DNA of 64,000 nt from the NCBI GenBank assembly GCA_034440615.1, contig JAOTOM010004673.1, positions 269,501 to 333,500 on the forward strand, given 5' to 3'. The first letter of the stretch is position 1; every line of letters starts with the position of its first letter. The translations under genes were made by a program, and so were the position numbers. The notes under the pieces are model-generated. The model saw only the letters and a list, made by a program, of their open reading frames with translations. It did not search any database and was not told the origin of the DNA. This document shows, piece after piece, positions 27,263-42,127 of the stretch. The stretch is from Ashinkailepas kermadecensis. Lineage: Eukaryota > Arthropoda > Thecostraca > Neolepadidae.

Positions 27263-28200
27263 CGTGGTCGGCCCGATCAGCGTGCGCCGTTCACGCGCGT
27301 GTCGAAAGCCAACAGCCTTGAAGTTTGCTCTGCGAGTTGACGGAAATCGCGTACCCCCCCAACACACACACACTTATTCCGGCGCCTCAAACACGAACCA
27401 CCGACCGTGTTCTCCCACAGCGCGCGACCTCTCTGAGCGCGCAGGTCTCGGGCTGAGTATAACCCGGCGATCAAGCGGCGCGGCATGCATAGCTTGGTCC
27501 TGCTTCAGCGAGCTCGCGAGTGATGCTTGACATTGTGAATATTTTGCGTGCGGCCTGCAGTGCATACCCGGCCTCATTAATGCCATATCGAGCCGGCACA
27601 CTCCAGATTTCCAGCAAGCCCAGACCGAGTGCGGGCCGCCGATCTCAGAAGGCAGTCGGTGACATTCGCCAACATCATGTGCATAGGTAGACGCGTGGAT
27701 GATTTACCGAGTGCCGTTGATGGCAGCACGCTCGGCGCAGCAGCAAGGCGACGGCCTGCACGCGACAGGCATACACAGCATCGTCGCCGACGACGTTTAC
27801 AACGAGAACAAACAGAAAGGCGCCACAACGGTGAAAGGCGTCGCCTCGACGTCAAGTTTGAAACCTGGCAGCTCTGTTGTTAAACTTGGCGTCGAAGCGA
27901 CTTCCGTCGCCTTGGTGCCTTTTTGTTTATTCAAATCCATTGAAAATCACCCGGCACAGCGCTGCTTTACGCCTGACAGATTCGACAAGAGCCGATTTGG
28001 GCGCAAACTGCCACCATATGGTGGTAAAATTGCCACGGCTTTTTCTCAGACCTTAGCCTCATAATGCCAACCACTGCAGCTCGACCGCCCACTGGGCCAT
28101 TCCGGAAACTCAGTCAACCAAAGGTAGAGTACTTGCTCTAGGAAAATAATTCGGCTATCACATCGGAGGAAATTTTTCGCACCTTCCACAAATTCGCCGA
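27263..28200. other. CpG-rich then balanced single-copy sequence
   Basis: Open frames at 27629-28064 overlap in two phases, with no recognised domain. The stretch just upstream of 28201 may belong to the retrotransposon but is too decayed to align. Confidence 0.35.
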
Positions 28201-29145
28201 TGACAGCAATCACAAAAACTCGTATTCACGGATGGGTCGAAACATGAGGTCAAAGTAGACATCGGCATCACTGGACCAGACCTTAGGCTTTCCAGGCGTC
28301 TACCGTATAACTTTTCCATCTACTCCGCTGAAGCACTGGCCATTCTGGCCGCTATCTTCATTCTCATGAGGCGTAAAGCTAGAAACGCAGCGATTTGCTC
28401 AGATTTCAAATCCGTCCTTCAGCCAATTAGCAACACCCACGACTGTCCACATCCAGTCATTGGCAGAATCCAACAAATTGTGGCCGACAACGTAAACAAC
28501 TTTTCCTTCCTCTGGATACCGGGGCACGCCAACATCCCAGGAAGTGGCCCACAACGCAAACAACTTTTCCTTCCTCTGGATACCGGGTCACGCCAACATC
28601 CCAGGAAACGGGGAAGCAGATCGGCTAGCAAAACAAGCCTTAGCATTGAGCACTTGCTCCAGCATGGAATATTCGGTAGACGATTGTAAATCACTCCTAC
28701 ATCGCCACATACGTCAGCATCACCAGAACACGTGGACACAACACAACTCTACACAACACAAATCCAATCACACCCACAACATCAAACCAACGGTAGGCAC
28801 ATGGAGCACACCAAACCAATCCCACCGTCAAAAGGAATTAATCCTCACTAGACTTATAACTGATTGCACAAAACGAACACAGCCTCAACTGGAGGATATG
28901 AGGCCGAAGCGCCTGATTTAACAACACAACAAACAAACTAGAGAATGACCAATATACAACACATCACTGTGACACCTGCAACACCACATTAAGCGTAGAC
29001 CACATCCTGCTAGACTGCAGAAGCTCTAAAGCTCAAAGGCAACCACCTTAGGCCTTTTGCAAAAAGAGGGCATTACCTTGTCGCTACCATCGCTTCTGGG
29101 TGACAAGCACCCAAAACTTCCTCTAATCGCTGTTTGAATATCCGT
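28201..29145 (+). pseudogene. Non-LTR retrotransposon ORF2 3' remnant: RNase H and C-terminal Cys/His motif
   Basis: A frame from 28213 reads QKLVFTDGSK, then SAEALAIL and ICSDFKS. After a frame change come FLWIPGHANIPGNGEADRLAK and a further ~100 residues. This is the RNase H fold of Jockey/I-type non-LTR elements. The acidic residues are visible: D at 28231, E at 28330, D at 28402, D at 28619. Downstream in another frame HCDTCNTTLSVDHILLDC (28965-29018) matches the C-terminal zinc-knuckle-like motif. A third frame gives GLLQKEGITL and ends at TGA 29135-29137. An in-frame TGA at 28201, a 64-bp duplication and at least two more frame changes make it inactive. The reverse transcriptase domain is not seen in the window. 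Confidence 0.85.
28481..28608 (+). repeat. 64-bp tandem duplication inside the RNase H domain
   Basis: The segment 28481-28544, containing the WIPGHANIPG codons, is repeated at 28545-28608 with a few substitutions. Because 64 is not a multiple of three, the duplication shifts the frame and itself breaks the protein. Confidence 0.9.
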
Positions 29146-29299
29146 ACGCCACAAAACTAGCAGGAGCATTGTAGACACCACACCACCAACACTCACTTGA
29201 ACAAGCAATGCATGTCTACGATCCACTCGTAGGAATAACGTAGTTATCCCCAAATGGCACCGGATGAACATGAACGCGACTCACTTTCCCATTCGTAAT

Positions 29300-29490
29300 A
29301 AATGGTTACCTAGCGGTGCCGTCGGACGTAGATGAGCCGACTTGCTTACAAAAAAACTAGCATAGCGTAAAAGACTACTCAAAGTAGCCATCGGACGTAG
29401 ATGAACCAATTTGCCTTGCAATTCATAAGCTAAAGCGGCTACCCAGAGGTACAGTGGACGTGGATGAGCCGAGTTGCCAAATACTGCAAT
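29300..29490. repeat. ~65-69-bp tandem repeat, 3 copies
   Basis: GTCGGACGTAGATGAGCCGA (29321) recurs as TCGGACGTAGATGAACCAAT (29391) and TGGACGTGGATGAGCCGAGT (about 29455). It lies about 160 bp past the last in-frame stop of the retrotransposon remnant. It may be part of that element's 3' untranslated region or an unrelated minisatellite. Confidence 0.75.
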
Positions 29491-30911
29491 AACGTCACTG
29501 ACAAACCTGCATGAAAGCATGTTCCGACTAACCCGCCATTAATGAGGAACACGCGGCGGCCGGCCTGATAGGCGGTGTGGACAACACCTCCTTGCCCGTA
29601 CGGTAAAGACCTCTCGGTGCTCTTTGACAAGAGTAGGCTAATGTACCCTGCACAAAATCAACTTCCCGTCACTTTAAAAATCCCCCCACCCCCCTAGCTA
29701 CAAATTATCTTGCGGAGGAGTAAAGTAAAACTCACGTCAATTAGGCATTCGGGAGATGTCCCACACCCAGCCCCCGCCGTCAGCATCTTACGTCACATAC
29801 ACTATAACGTAAAATTCCCTTAACGTAAATGTACACTTGCCTTAGCTTTGCATGCAAAACACATTCGCTTTAAAGGCGGCGCAAATAACCTCTATGGTCT
29901 GGCACGACTCTAAAGATCACTGCCCCACGCGACAACTTCCGTCACTTTGGCGCCCTTTTTATTAGCGTTGTAAAGGTAGCATGTGTCACTTACCAGATGG
30001 AAAACTCACAGCGATAGTATGTTCAGCAATTATAATGCAATGACACGATGACACAAATCAACGTGCAAACGCTATCCCTGTGAGTATGGTCTGTGGTGGA
30101 GGTGAGTCGTGAAGCTAGAGCAATTCAAACGGGAGTCGGACAGCTTTGCAACAAGTTTCTTTGCAACTTTTAGCAAAATGTTAATATACTTTGAAGCGTG
30201 TGTGACGGAGGACGCGCTGGCTTTCAGGGTGCTGTGCCCGTGCCGCTCATTAGACGACAGTATTGAACACTAACTGTGTGGTGGTGACCATAAAGGAATA
30301 CTTCAGATATTACGTTCGCCCTCTTCTTTAAGTTCGGATGTTCCGCCACTAGTGCTTTGGGTACACTCTTACTCAGCTTCTGATGACTGAAGTTCTTCTT
30401 CTAACACCCGATCACACTTTCAGGACATGGCACCAGAGTACATGGGAGCTATTCCCAAATGCCAGGAGAAAACGCTTTAGTGACCACGAGAATGGCTGCA
30501 AAATAATCACAGCTTCTCTGAGAGCGTCCCAGGTACACGGCCCAGTGGATAGTAAGGGTGACAGGTGATTTTGGGTAGAAGCACGGTTTAATCTTCAGAT
30601 TGTGTTCACGAACAAAGTGGGCTTCTCTGCAAGCCATACACAGCATATCAAACACAACCTACAATAAGTCTCGAACAGATATCAAAGGTTCATAAATGAT
30701 GACGACGTGATTTTCCATTTTACAATTATTTCCAAGACAAGTAATCTTCATAAAGGCATCAACACATATCTGAGCGTTATTGCACAATGTCTCCAGCAGT
30801 AATAATAAGCTACATCAGGTTTGGGCTCGACAGCAACAAAGCAACGTCAAGAGCACCGGATTAAAAAGGATGTTGGCCGGATTTGATACGTCAACTGACG
30901 GCGTCGTTCGC
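29491..30911. other. Single-copy sequence, nothing recognised
   Basis: Mixed composition with short open frames only. No repeat, RNA gene or known element is seen. Confidence 0.4.
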
Positions 30912-31150
30912 ACGGAAACTGATGGCGACTTTCACATGTATACTGATGGCGACTTTCGGATGCTGATGGCGACCTTCACATGTATGCTGATTGCGACTTT
31001 CAGATACTGATGGCGACTTTCACATGTATACTAATGCCGACTTTCGGATACTGGTGGCAACTTTCACTTGTATGCTGATGGCGACTTTCACATGAATACT
31101 AATGGCGACTTTCACATGTACACTAGTGGCGACTTTCCGATACTGATAGC
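30912..31150. repeat. 22/24-bp tandem repeat, about 10 copies
   Basis: Units have the form CTGATGGCGACTTTCACATG, with alternating tails (TATA or GATA types). Lengths alternate between about 22 and 24 bp. Later units are more diverged. The translation TDGDFHMY is a by-product. Confidence 0.9.
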
Positions 31151-33060
31151 GATTTCGTGGAAGGTCGAAGCCAGACTTGGTCAATATTTCTGGAAGGGTT
31201 TTTTTCCGCCTTTGCATGCTGCGCACAGAGGGATTGTGGGTCTAGCAATGGTCTGTGACCGTTCTTCGACCAGAAAATTATCGATGAATGGCATGCATAT
31301 GTGTGTTGTGTCAATATATCTGTGTGAGTTGAAAGTGTGTGTGTAGTTCGTGTGGCCTGTCCGCGTAATGTGCGCATGTGGTGTTAAGTGTCGATGCCCG
31401 ACATTTAATTGTTTTATCGTGCTATGAAGGCTGTTGGCCGTTGGATAGGAACAGACATCGATTGTTTGGGGTTGCCTGTTTTTGAGCAGCCTGATCAGAT
31501 CCGAGTCGGTTTACTCCAAGGAATTTGACACACAGGGCGGAACTTTCAGTTTGGGTATTGTGAGCAGATTTGTATAGGAGCCACCATCGGCTTCGTGAAA
31601 AGTTATCTCCTATAAGAAATGAAGTGATTTTTAAAGAATTTTCTACGTAAGATACTGGTGGCATACCTAAATGTTCCTAAGCATGCATTCCTCAGCCTTC
31701 ACACTTGTCAGAACGTTCTACGCGAAATAAAATCTTCATCTAGCTTTTTATGAGCTGTTATTTCTTTTGTGGTTACTTTTTCTGTGTTTTTGTCCTCGAT
31801 TTAGCGGTGTTCAGTGCAGTGCTCCACAACTTAAGGAAAACAAATATTGTTCAAACAGGATTCCTTCCAGTTAAGGTTTCAAGCTCACCATTACCACAAA
31901 TTACCGCAATGGCAAGATGCTTCAAAACTGGTGGACACGGCTAACCTTAATTCCCACTATCCTACCTATTCATTCACATGTCCTGTACCGATCCAGCCGA
32001 AGTATCATCCACCCCACCCCTCCTCGGAATCCCCGCCAACTTCCTGTCGATGTGCTTAACTCCCTGCACTCGTCTGTGGGGGAAACGTGTCCCCTTGGGT
32101 ATTATGCCTCGTACGCATTCTCGTCGGAGCTTGCCAGAATATAAGCAGCAAGCTGACGATAAAGCCAGGCGGGATGTTGTCCAATAATACGGCATTGTCG
32201 GGACCCTCCTTCATCGCGCCCCACCCACTACAGTAGCGCGAGCACCACTCCATATGTGCCAGAAGAGGCAGGCAGACACATATACAGACACAAGCCCGAC
32301 CTGTGTAGCGGGTTGCTCGTTTAGACGTGATGCACTTCTGTGCATGAATATGCACATCAGACCAGACACTATTCACACATTCATACACCAGAGCCGGAAT
32401 TAATTATGACACGATGCGCGCAGGCCAACTTAAATCGGCATAGCTGTATATTGCAAACGTAGGTGCTAGTACAAACCTGAATGTGCCAATGTTATGGCAT
32501 AAATAAATGAAAAGGAACGAGAAATAGCATTTAGGTAACAACAATGTTCGCGTGAAAAGTAAGGGCTTCGAAAAAGGTCTTCGAAAAAGGTTTCGAAGAG
32601 ATTCGGGTGGAGGTCAAACACTACGACACCAAGGTTACAATTTTGTATTAACATAGGCACTTCGGTCTCCTCAGGCCATTTCGTGCCGTAAAAGGCTAAA
32701 AACGGGAGGCCATATTGATAGGACTGAACTTGGGAATTAGCTGACCTTGGTGGAGACTATTGCCCTTAGGTAGCGTGACGATTAAGCAGCGAGTGTAGAG
32801 AAACGAAACATTGGATACACCTTACTGACAGTGGCGGCATGGACCGCACATTGAGGTACCAACAAACAACACAAACACACACAACAAACTAGAGCTATGA
32901 CACAAATATCAACACATTCACCTGGAATTAATGACATAAGTCCGTAGCTGATCTACTTGAGAGGTACGTTTTCAAACATCGGCTAGACACAACTTATCTA
33001 TATAATGGTTGCGAGTCACGATTAAATTAGAGCCTCTGGCACTCAACACACAAATCTGTA
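31151..33060. other. Single-copy sequence, no supported gene
   Basis: Short open frames on both strands without recognisable domains. A duplicated GGTCTTCGAAAAAGG lies near 32576-32591. Nothing else is seen. Confidence 0.35.
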
Positions 33061-33560
33061 ACCTAAAGTGCTAAAAGCGAAATGCCAGGCATTGGCAATT
33101 CGCTACCCAATCAAGCACTGCTGCGCGTGGGTGGCCCAACTGTCCGTGCAGCCAAATCGACGATCCCCCCAACAACCAGCCACCGCTGGCCAGTCGTTCC
33201 CGACACACGACCTCCGACAACTCCGGCATCCGGTCCGGCCGGCGGCGCGCGGGACGACGGCAGACGGCCGGCCAGACGGCCGGCCAGACGCACAAACACG
33301 GAGACAGAGCGCGAGCTCGCGCAAACGTCGTCGCCGCCGTCGCGTTCATTATTTCCTTTTCAGAGCCGCCGCTGTTCTCTCCGGAGAGAGCTTTTGTTTG
33401 AAATCTGCCCGACCAGCGGCGCCCATTACTATTCACCCTACGATGGGCCGAGGAAGGCGGCGTGACAGTCGAGGACGCGGCCTTTGTGTCTGCCCCAGAC
33501 GCCGCCGCCGCTGGTGTGTCTGATTGGCCATGTGTGAAGCTGTCTGTGTCTGATTGATCA
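33061..33560. other. CpG-rich single-copy segment
   Basis: CpG-dense DNA with a short GGCCGGCCAGAC direct repeat at about 33268-33293. Open frames of up to about 215 codons occur on both strands at once, so none is convincing. Confidence 0.35.
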
Positions 33561-35895
33561 CAGACAACTCTTGCTCGTCTGCCCCGCCATGGACGTCGCT
33601 TCTCTCTGCTCAGGCACAGGTGCTGCTTGTGCGTTGGGTTTGTGTTGCTGCTGGCAGCCGTATTGGATTGCAGAAGCTTGTCTGGGTCCGGGTATGCGCT
33701 CAGCATGCTTGTTTCGAGCAAATCGGGCTATATTTTGCGTCTCATGTAAATGCATATTGTAGTTAGTTAAATAGTGAGGACAATGTAGTCTAATGCTTTT
33801 GGAATTGATGATACATGCTACATCCTCCATGCAAATAAAATATATTTCGCTGCCTTCGGAACGGCAAAATAAATTGAAAGGATGCTTGCCACCACGTGCA
33901 AAACCCGAAGCTACTTTCAATTTCCATATCGGAGTAGCAGTCGGTTGCCTGATTGATTCAGCTATGTTGGCTGACAAGCCACTGCATGTATTAGAGGCCC
34001 GTCAAATGTGCCGAACATGAATGTAATTTAGACAGCAGGGTGTCGCATTTTGTACATACAGACAAAATGCGGCAACGGTCACGTCACCGATGTCTGCTTT
34101 CCGTTCCAACCGCACCCATACTCTGTTCCGATGGCAATGCACGTGGCGCACGCGTACAGCCGGCGCGGCGGCGACGGACGGTGACGAAAAACGAGTGTCC
34201 ACGGGTGGTGAATGGGACTTCGCCGGGGCCATTACCGGCCGGAGCTACACTCACTCGCTGCGTTTTTGTTCGCTTTTTAAAATGAACACATTAAGTAAAA
34301 ACTGGCAAAAGTTGAGCTGATGGACACAAAATCAACGGCGCGCACAGCCGGGTCCGGACAGGAAGGGCGTCTGGGAGGAAGCGAAAATTGCCGACGAGGG
34401 GAGCGGACGGTGCGGTCTGAGGACGGACTCAGAGCCGACGCCGAAAGGATTTGCGGCCGCATAAAGTTGCCAACTGGCGATGAAAGGATGAGCCGGCGCA
34501 GAAGGAAGGATGGCAGAACTACAGATAACGTAACAGGCTTTGTGGGAGTTTGTTTGGGATCGTGGAGGAGGGGAGAAGAACTGTAAAACGAATTCAGTCC
34601 GGCGGGGTGGTCACACGTTTGATGTCGAGCTGGATTCGGAGACTACTGTGGAATTTATCGGCGCTTTCAGACTCGCATTCCCTGCGGAATTGAAACTACG
34701 TAAGCCTTGAATACAGCTACTAGATTCCAGTTAATGGCATCTCAGGCAAACTTTAACAGTCTCCGGAAAAACGTGAAATGTATGGTGGCAGCAACCGATT
34801 GAAGGAAGTGATGATGATGTCGACTGCCTGTGCCCGCAAGATACCGAATAGCAAAGCATCACTCAATTTCTGGGCCTCTTGAGACATTTTTACGCATTAG
34901 CATTGCAATCAAGGGTTCTTTCAGTATTTATGCCAATTTTCAGCATCTCATAGTTCTCCCCATCGGAATCGGCCACGATTTATCTTAGCCCACAGGGTCG
35001 TGGCTGCTGATTGGACCCAGTTTGTTCATAGGAGATTTTCAAAAGCCATCCTCTCAGACTTTTACTAATATATCAGCCCACGCTTGGGTGGAGGGGAGGG
35101 ACGGAATTGTCTGCTCCAGCCAGGTTTTAAAAAAATATAATTGCGACGGAAACAGCGTGCTGGTACATACACCGAAACTCATTATTCAATGATAAATACC
35201 AACGACATCCTGCGATGAGCTACCCGGCGCCGTTTCATCAACAGCCATTGATTTGAACGATTATGACATGAAGAGGTCAGGGGGAAGCTTCTATTGCCAC
35301 CGGCTACACAGAAATCGATTCAATAGTTGCAACAGAAAAGCTACAAACAATGCTGCGGTACAATATCGCGCCATATTGCACGATATACATTCTTACTTAA
35401 AGACATATAGACAACGTATAACACACAATACACATTTCGATGTGAACCCAATCAGATATGGCACCATATGCGACGTTAGAAGACGATACAATTCTAGGGG
35501 TCCGTCACGAAGCATGTGACAGTGACAGTCAAGGCGGAGGTCAATTGATGCAGACATGGAACTCAACGAGGGTCTGGCGGAACGGTAGTGATTCGGCTGT
35601 CGCTCATGCGTTAGAAGACAGATAAACCAAATAGCACCAGTTGGAACGCAAGACGATGGAAAGACGACGAAGACGAAGGTCTCGATCGTTGAGTATGATG
35701 ATGACGCCGAGCATGATATGATATATCGCTGAGTATGATATTCACACGATAGCGAATATCCATGCTGCGGGCCCATTATCTCCGGTGCGTCTCACCTTTT
35801 GCGAAAGCCCATCTTAACCACCCCAGTGGACCAAGACCAGCTTAATCTGGTCCGACAAAACTAAGCCAAGAAATGTACATGTTATCTCCACCTAT
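33561..35895. other. Single-copy sequence, nothing recognised
   Basis: Contains another CpG-richer patch at about 34080-34480. No repeats or domains are recognised. Confidence 0.35.
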
Positions 35896-35943
35896 GGAAT
35901 TCATATTCGGTATGAATATGAATTCATATTCCGTATGAATTCC
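35896..35943. repeat. 48-bp imperfect palindrome
   Basis: Begins GGAATTCATA and ends TATGAATTCC. The centre GAATATGAATTCATATTC is an 18-bp perfect palindrome. The intervening arms match only partly. It may be a cruciform-prone site or a regulatory dyad. Confidence 0.85.
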
Positions 35944-37527
<1,584 letters not shown>

Positions 37528-37784
37528 CACCGATTCCATTTCCCAGAAAGGAAGGGGATTCAGTAATTTGCAACGCTATTTTGGCACTGCTCACTGACAA
37601 CGTGGTCCTAATCATATCGAGCTCAGCGAAAGACAGCCACAAGCTGCCATCGGCTGAGATGATAGGTCCGCTCGGAGGCCGTGGCCTACCCCGAACTTCC
37701 CCCAAAACGTTCTGTTCTGTCCTAGTATTTGTTCGTCCAGCTCTTCAGTCTTGCTCCACTGCAGACCGGCTGTATCCAATCTCG

Positions 37785-38370
37785 GGGAAAGCAATCTCCT
37801 GTCCCGGACAGCAATCTCCTGTCCCGGACAGCACCCCATCTCGTACAGCATCCTATTGCGGACAGTACCCTAATTCGGACAGCACCCTGTCTCAGACAGC
37901 ATTCTGCCTCGGCCAGTACCGTGCAACCAACAGCATCCTGTCTCGGCCGGCACCCTGTCTAGAACAGCACCCTGTCTCAGACAGCACTCTGCCTTGGTCG
38001 GTACCGCGCATCGAACAGCACCCTGTCTCGGCCGGCACCCTGTCTAGAACAACACCCTGTCTCAGACAGCACCCTGCCTTGGTCGGTACCGCGCATCGAA
38101 CAGCACTCTGTCTCGGACGGCACCCAATCTCGAGCAGAAGCCTGTTTACGAAAGTGCCATGTCTCGGACAACACCCTGCTTCAGCCAGCATCGTGTCTCA
38201 GACGGCATTCTGTCCCGGACAGCACCCTGTCTCAGACAGCACCCTGTCTCAGCCAGCATTGTGTTTCGGACAGCACCCTGTCTCGTACAGCACCCTGTCT
38301 CGGACAGCACCCTGTCTCAAACTGTGCCCTGTGCCGGACAACACCCAGTCCAAATACCTGCCCTTTCTCG
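37785..38370. repeat. 17-bp minisatellite, degenerate, about 30 units
   Basis: The unit CAGCACCCTGTCTCGGA repeats every 17 bp, cleanest at about 38220-38320. Elsewhere it is mixed with longer blocks such as TTGGTCGGTACCGCGCATCG, which recurs near 37994 and 38079 and gives a ~85-bp higher-order step. A 271-codon plus-strand frame runs through it only because no phase of the unit has a stop. Confidence 0.9.
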
Positions 38371-39000
38371 GACAGCATCCTGCCCCAGCCTGGTGATAGC
38401 CTGCCCAGGGTGCGACATGGCTCTTATCTGGCCCGGTGCGGCCCGTTTCGCATCGCGGCGCTCCTCGCCACGGCGACGGCGCTCGACGGCGACACCGCGC
38501 GCAAACGAGGCTCATCTGTTGTCTGCCTCGCGTTTTTCGTGATTCATAGGATATTTTGTCTCATAGATGCGCCCTGTGTGGCAGGTAATTTGCCAGGCAT
38601 GCCAGCGGTGACGTGGGGCCTGTTTTTCCGGCTGTGCGGCGGCGACACAGCACGGAACAAACACTGGGAAGCCCGACTGGCAGTGCAGCGGCAGCTGGCC
38701 GGCAGACGCAGCCGCCTGCCGTCCGGCCGGCAGGCGGCGCACAGAGCGCCCTTGTCCCAGTGATGGGTGGCTTTCGGTGGTGCACGGAGCCGCGTGGCAC
38801 GTCTGCAGAAGCTGCACACGTTCAGAGGAGCGCGCAGGCCGTTCGGCCGCGGCACCGGCAGTTCCAGCCTGCCGGGCTGTTGTTTCGGCTGAACAGAACG
38901 CTCATTGTTCGCAGGTCAGCCTGTTTGGCCAAGTTGCTGGGGGAGCACGACGTGAATGGCAACTCCGCCAACACGCTGCGTTCTCAATTTAGCTCCTTGG
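38371..39000. other. CpG-rich single-copy segment
   Basis: Open frames up to 167 codons occur in two phases and on the opposite strand, without recognised domains. Confidence 0.35.
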
Positions 39001-40617
39001 AATTGAACGCCGGCATTGGGAACAAAAATGCTGGAATTCGCTCACCAGGGTACCTGGGAAAGATCTCGGGTAGAACAGTCAACTTGATTTACAGCCTGCT
39101 GCTCGGTTGCAATTAACGAATAGAGTTATTTATGAGCTGAAGTCTGCTCGCAAAACATGTGCACATTCGTATTTTTGGTGACCTTAGACAGACGGAACAT
39201 GTATAGCCTTTGCATAATTCCGCACAACACGCTTCAACTGCATTCAGCACGGGAGCGGCGATGCAATGTCTTATGTGAAGTGGTGTATACTAGCAATATT
39301 GCACTGTAGAAGTGCAGCATCCATCTCGCAAAGGTGTCTGGTGCTCCGACCATCAAATATCTCCTGGAGGCCGCCAGGGAACGCAACACGAATACGCTCT
39401 CAGTTGCATTAACGAAGTCGTAAATACCACCATTTCGCTAGTTATGAACGCGTAACAGCTTATCTGAAGTGCGGATCGGCAATATTGCGTCCGACAACCC
39501 CCGAGTGGAGACGCACTGTCATTGGCTCGTCGCTTTGCACACCCTTCAGCACGTCGCCCAATCTGTGCCGCTGATCAAATGGCTGGTGACATTACACGAG
39601 GGTGTGTCAGGAGCAAATTCTTGCCCACAACCTCCTTAGCGCTGGCGAGCCTTAGCGAATGCGCAACATCGGCACCGATGAGATGTCTGTATTAGGCTCT
39701 GCATGTACTGAGCCAGCACATGCACGGAACACGCACACACACAAAACCAGATAATTTCCCCTGTGCAAAGACGCCCAAGTCTCAAAGGAAGTATCCAGGG
39801 TTTGTTGTGCAAAACAATTGCACCTAGCACACCGAAAGTGGACGAAGGCTGTGCATTCGGAATATTATAACCGAGCCAATATCGAAGTACTTTTGGACGT
39901 GAGTGCCTTCCAAGAGTCATGCTGGATGCGTGTGGATGCAATCTCGCCACTCGGACACCGCTGCCGCTCGATGTCGGTCCAGGTCACCTCCTGACCACTC
40001 AACGACGGTCGGATGGGATTGCATCAGTCGACAGCCGTATCAGTTAGACTGAACACAATCATGGTGCTGCTCCACAGCATAATCAGCTGCTTTACTACCT
40101 ACATCAAAGACCCGGTGCACCTCTCAAACTTTCCAAGCAGTTCAGTCGACGAATTTCAGTAGTGGTAGCACGCGCAGTGAAGTCGTGATGAATCGCTCTT
40201 CTCTTCCAATTTTCGACGAGTACGGGAGAAGAAATCAGCGATGAGCCGCAATTTGTTTGTCTCGTTATGCAAAGCCCAGTTGGCGCTTCGGCTAAACTTT
40301 TTGGACCAGTCTGTAACTCCACAGGAGTCGGCGAATGAGATCGGTTCGTATAGTTGAGTTCTTTCGTGTGGAGGGCTGGAGCAATTGCAAATGGGATACG
40401 CATTTTCTTCGGGCGGCTAAGGGGGTACTCCCTCTCTTAGCCACCTTCGGTGTACCTCTGCCGCCACTCACTCCTTAGAATCAGGCCACTTGCTTTAAGG
40501 AACTCAGAAGCATCTGAGCTGCTTGTTCATTGGACAACATATAAATCACCGTGTGTAACATTTACGGAGATTAACGTGAGCAAAACATTACTAATACACA
40601 CACACAAACACATATAT

Positions 40618-40620
<3 letters not shown>
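39001..40620. other. Single-copy sequence, nothing recognised
   Basis: No repeat, transposon or coding evidence could be found. Confidence 0.35.
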
Positions 40621-40658
<38 letters not shown>

Positions 40659-40662
40659 GTAC
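40621..40662. repeat. (TA)n microsatellite
   Basis: About 13 TA units followed by a short GTATATATGTAC tail. Small ACACACAC runs lie just upstream. Confidence 0.95.
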
Positions 40663-42127
40663 ATTAGTAAATGTTGGGAGCAGATTGTCTTTAATGCATG
40701 TTTCCTTCAATAAAACTACATACTTCGTGTTAATATGCCTCTTTGAGAGGCTCTCAAATCGCCTGATGATAGTCCGTTCTTGTGTAGAAGCTGCATGTAA
40801 AATTGTGCATATATTCTCGCATTCACGTAACGTTTCGTGAGGACATCAAACATCTTCAGACATGCGGATAAGAACATAATACATTCGCAAGCGTTTCGGT
40901 CTCTATATGATTTCCACGTCAGCAATGAGCATTTTATTTTGCTTTTATCTAACACACACGTAGATCTCATACCTCATACTTCTTAGATAGCAATGCTTTT
41001 AGCGGTAATATACTAAATGGTCATACCTTTCCCAAATTATATATACTACTATATTCCCAATGGTTCCATTTTCCCAATTATATATATTTCAATACGGATG
41101 AACAAATGTAGGTGCACACAATCACTCGAGTTTCCAAGAGCACAGACAGTACATAGCCAGAAGCAATTTCCTATGCCCTTGGGGGGAGTGGTTGTCCATC
41201 ATAAAGAGACAGCGTGCCCCTCATGTTCAACTGCCGGTTAATTACCGGTCCTTTTCACGGATGAAAGCTGCCTCTAAGATCTTAAGTTGTGGTATTCTGT
41301 GAGACTGGGTCAATATGGTGGTGTTGTTGATCATCATGGATCGGGTAAGTTTCGTATTGTGCATCGACATGGCGTGCTGTTGTGGTGCCCCCTTCTTGGA
41401 GCAAGGAGGGCTATAACATTCGGCAACTGTGTTTACCCTGACACTTGTGGACCTTACTTTGTTGATGCCATATATCTTGTAATAACTATTACCTGTTTGG
41501 CAAGGCATCACTCGGAGACAATAGCGGGTGCATGGATTTGAGGGGGGGGGAATCTTTCTATCTGCCTATGAATGCCCACTGCTCATGCACTCACAAGCCT
41601 ATTTTTCATCCGTCTCGTGAATCCATGAAGCTTTTGAATGTGAGATATCTGCATGGCATCTGCAATTACATGTCGTGTAACCAGTTCAATTAGAACGGGT
41701 ATTGCATCGCCAACAGTAAGTCGCAACCAACAAAGGCTTGCTTGTTTTATTGATTAATGTACTGCTGCCTCCTTGGGCCAATTCGTGTCATTAAAGAAGG
41801 GGACAAAAGACTTATTTGTGACAATTCAGTTTGTAAATCTTGAACAGATTTGTTTTTCGAAGGAATGTGAACGGGTATTTTAATGAGAGTTGGGTGGCCA
41901 TTCCCCAACAGTGAGGGTAAAGAAAAAGGAAAATGGCGTGCATGGCAGTAATCGGTTAGTGTTCTTCGAGGGCCATGGTATTGGCGACAATGAAGGAGAA
42001 GATGTGTAGCTGCAAGATGGGAGTCGCATGGTGGGCATGAAGGCCGAGGTGAAGCAGAATAAATAAATTAATGTGCGAGCAAAGCTTGACCTATGTGGAG
42101 CCGCGAGAGGACATTTTCATCGTGACG
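40663..42127. other. Single-copy sequence, nothing recognised
   Basis: AT-rich with no supported coding region or repeat. Confidence 0.35.
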
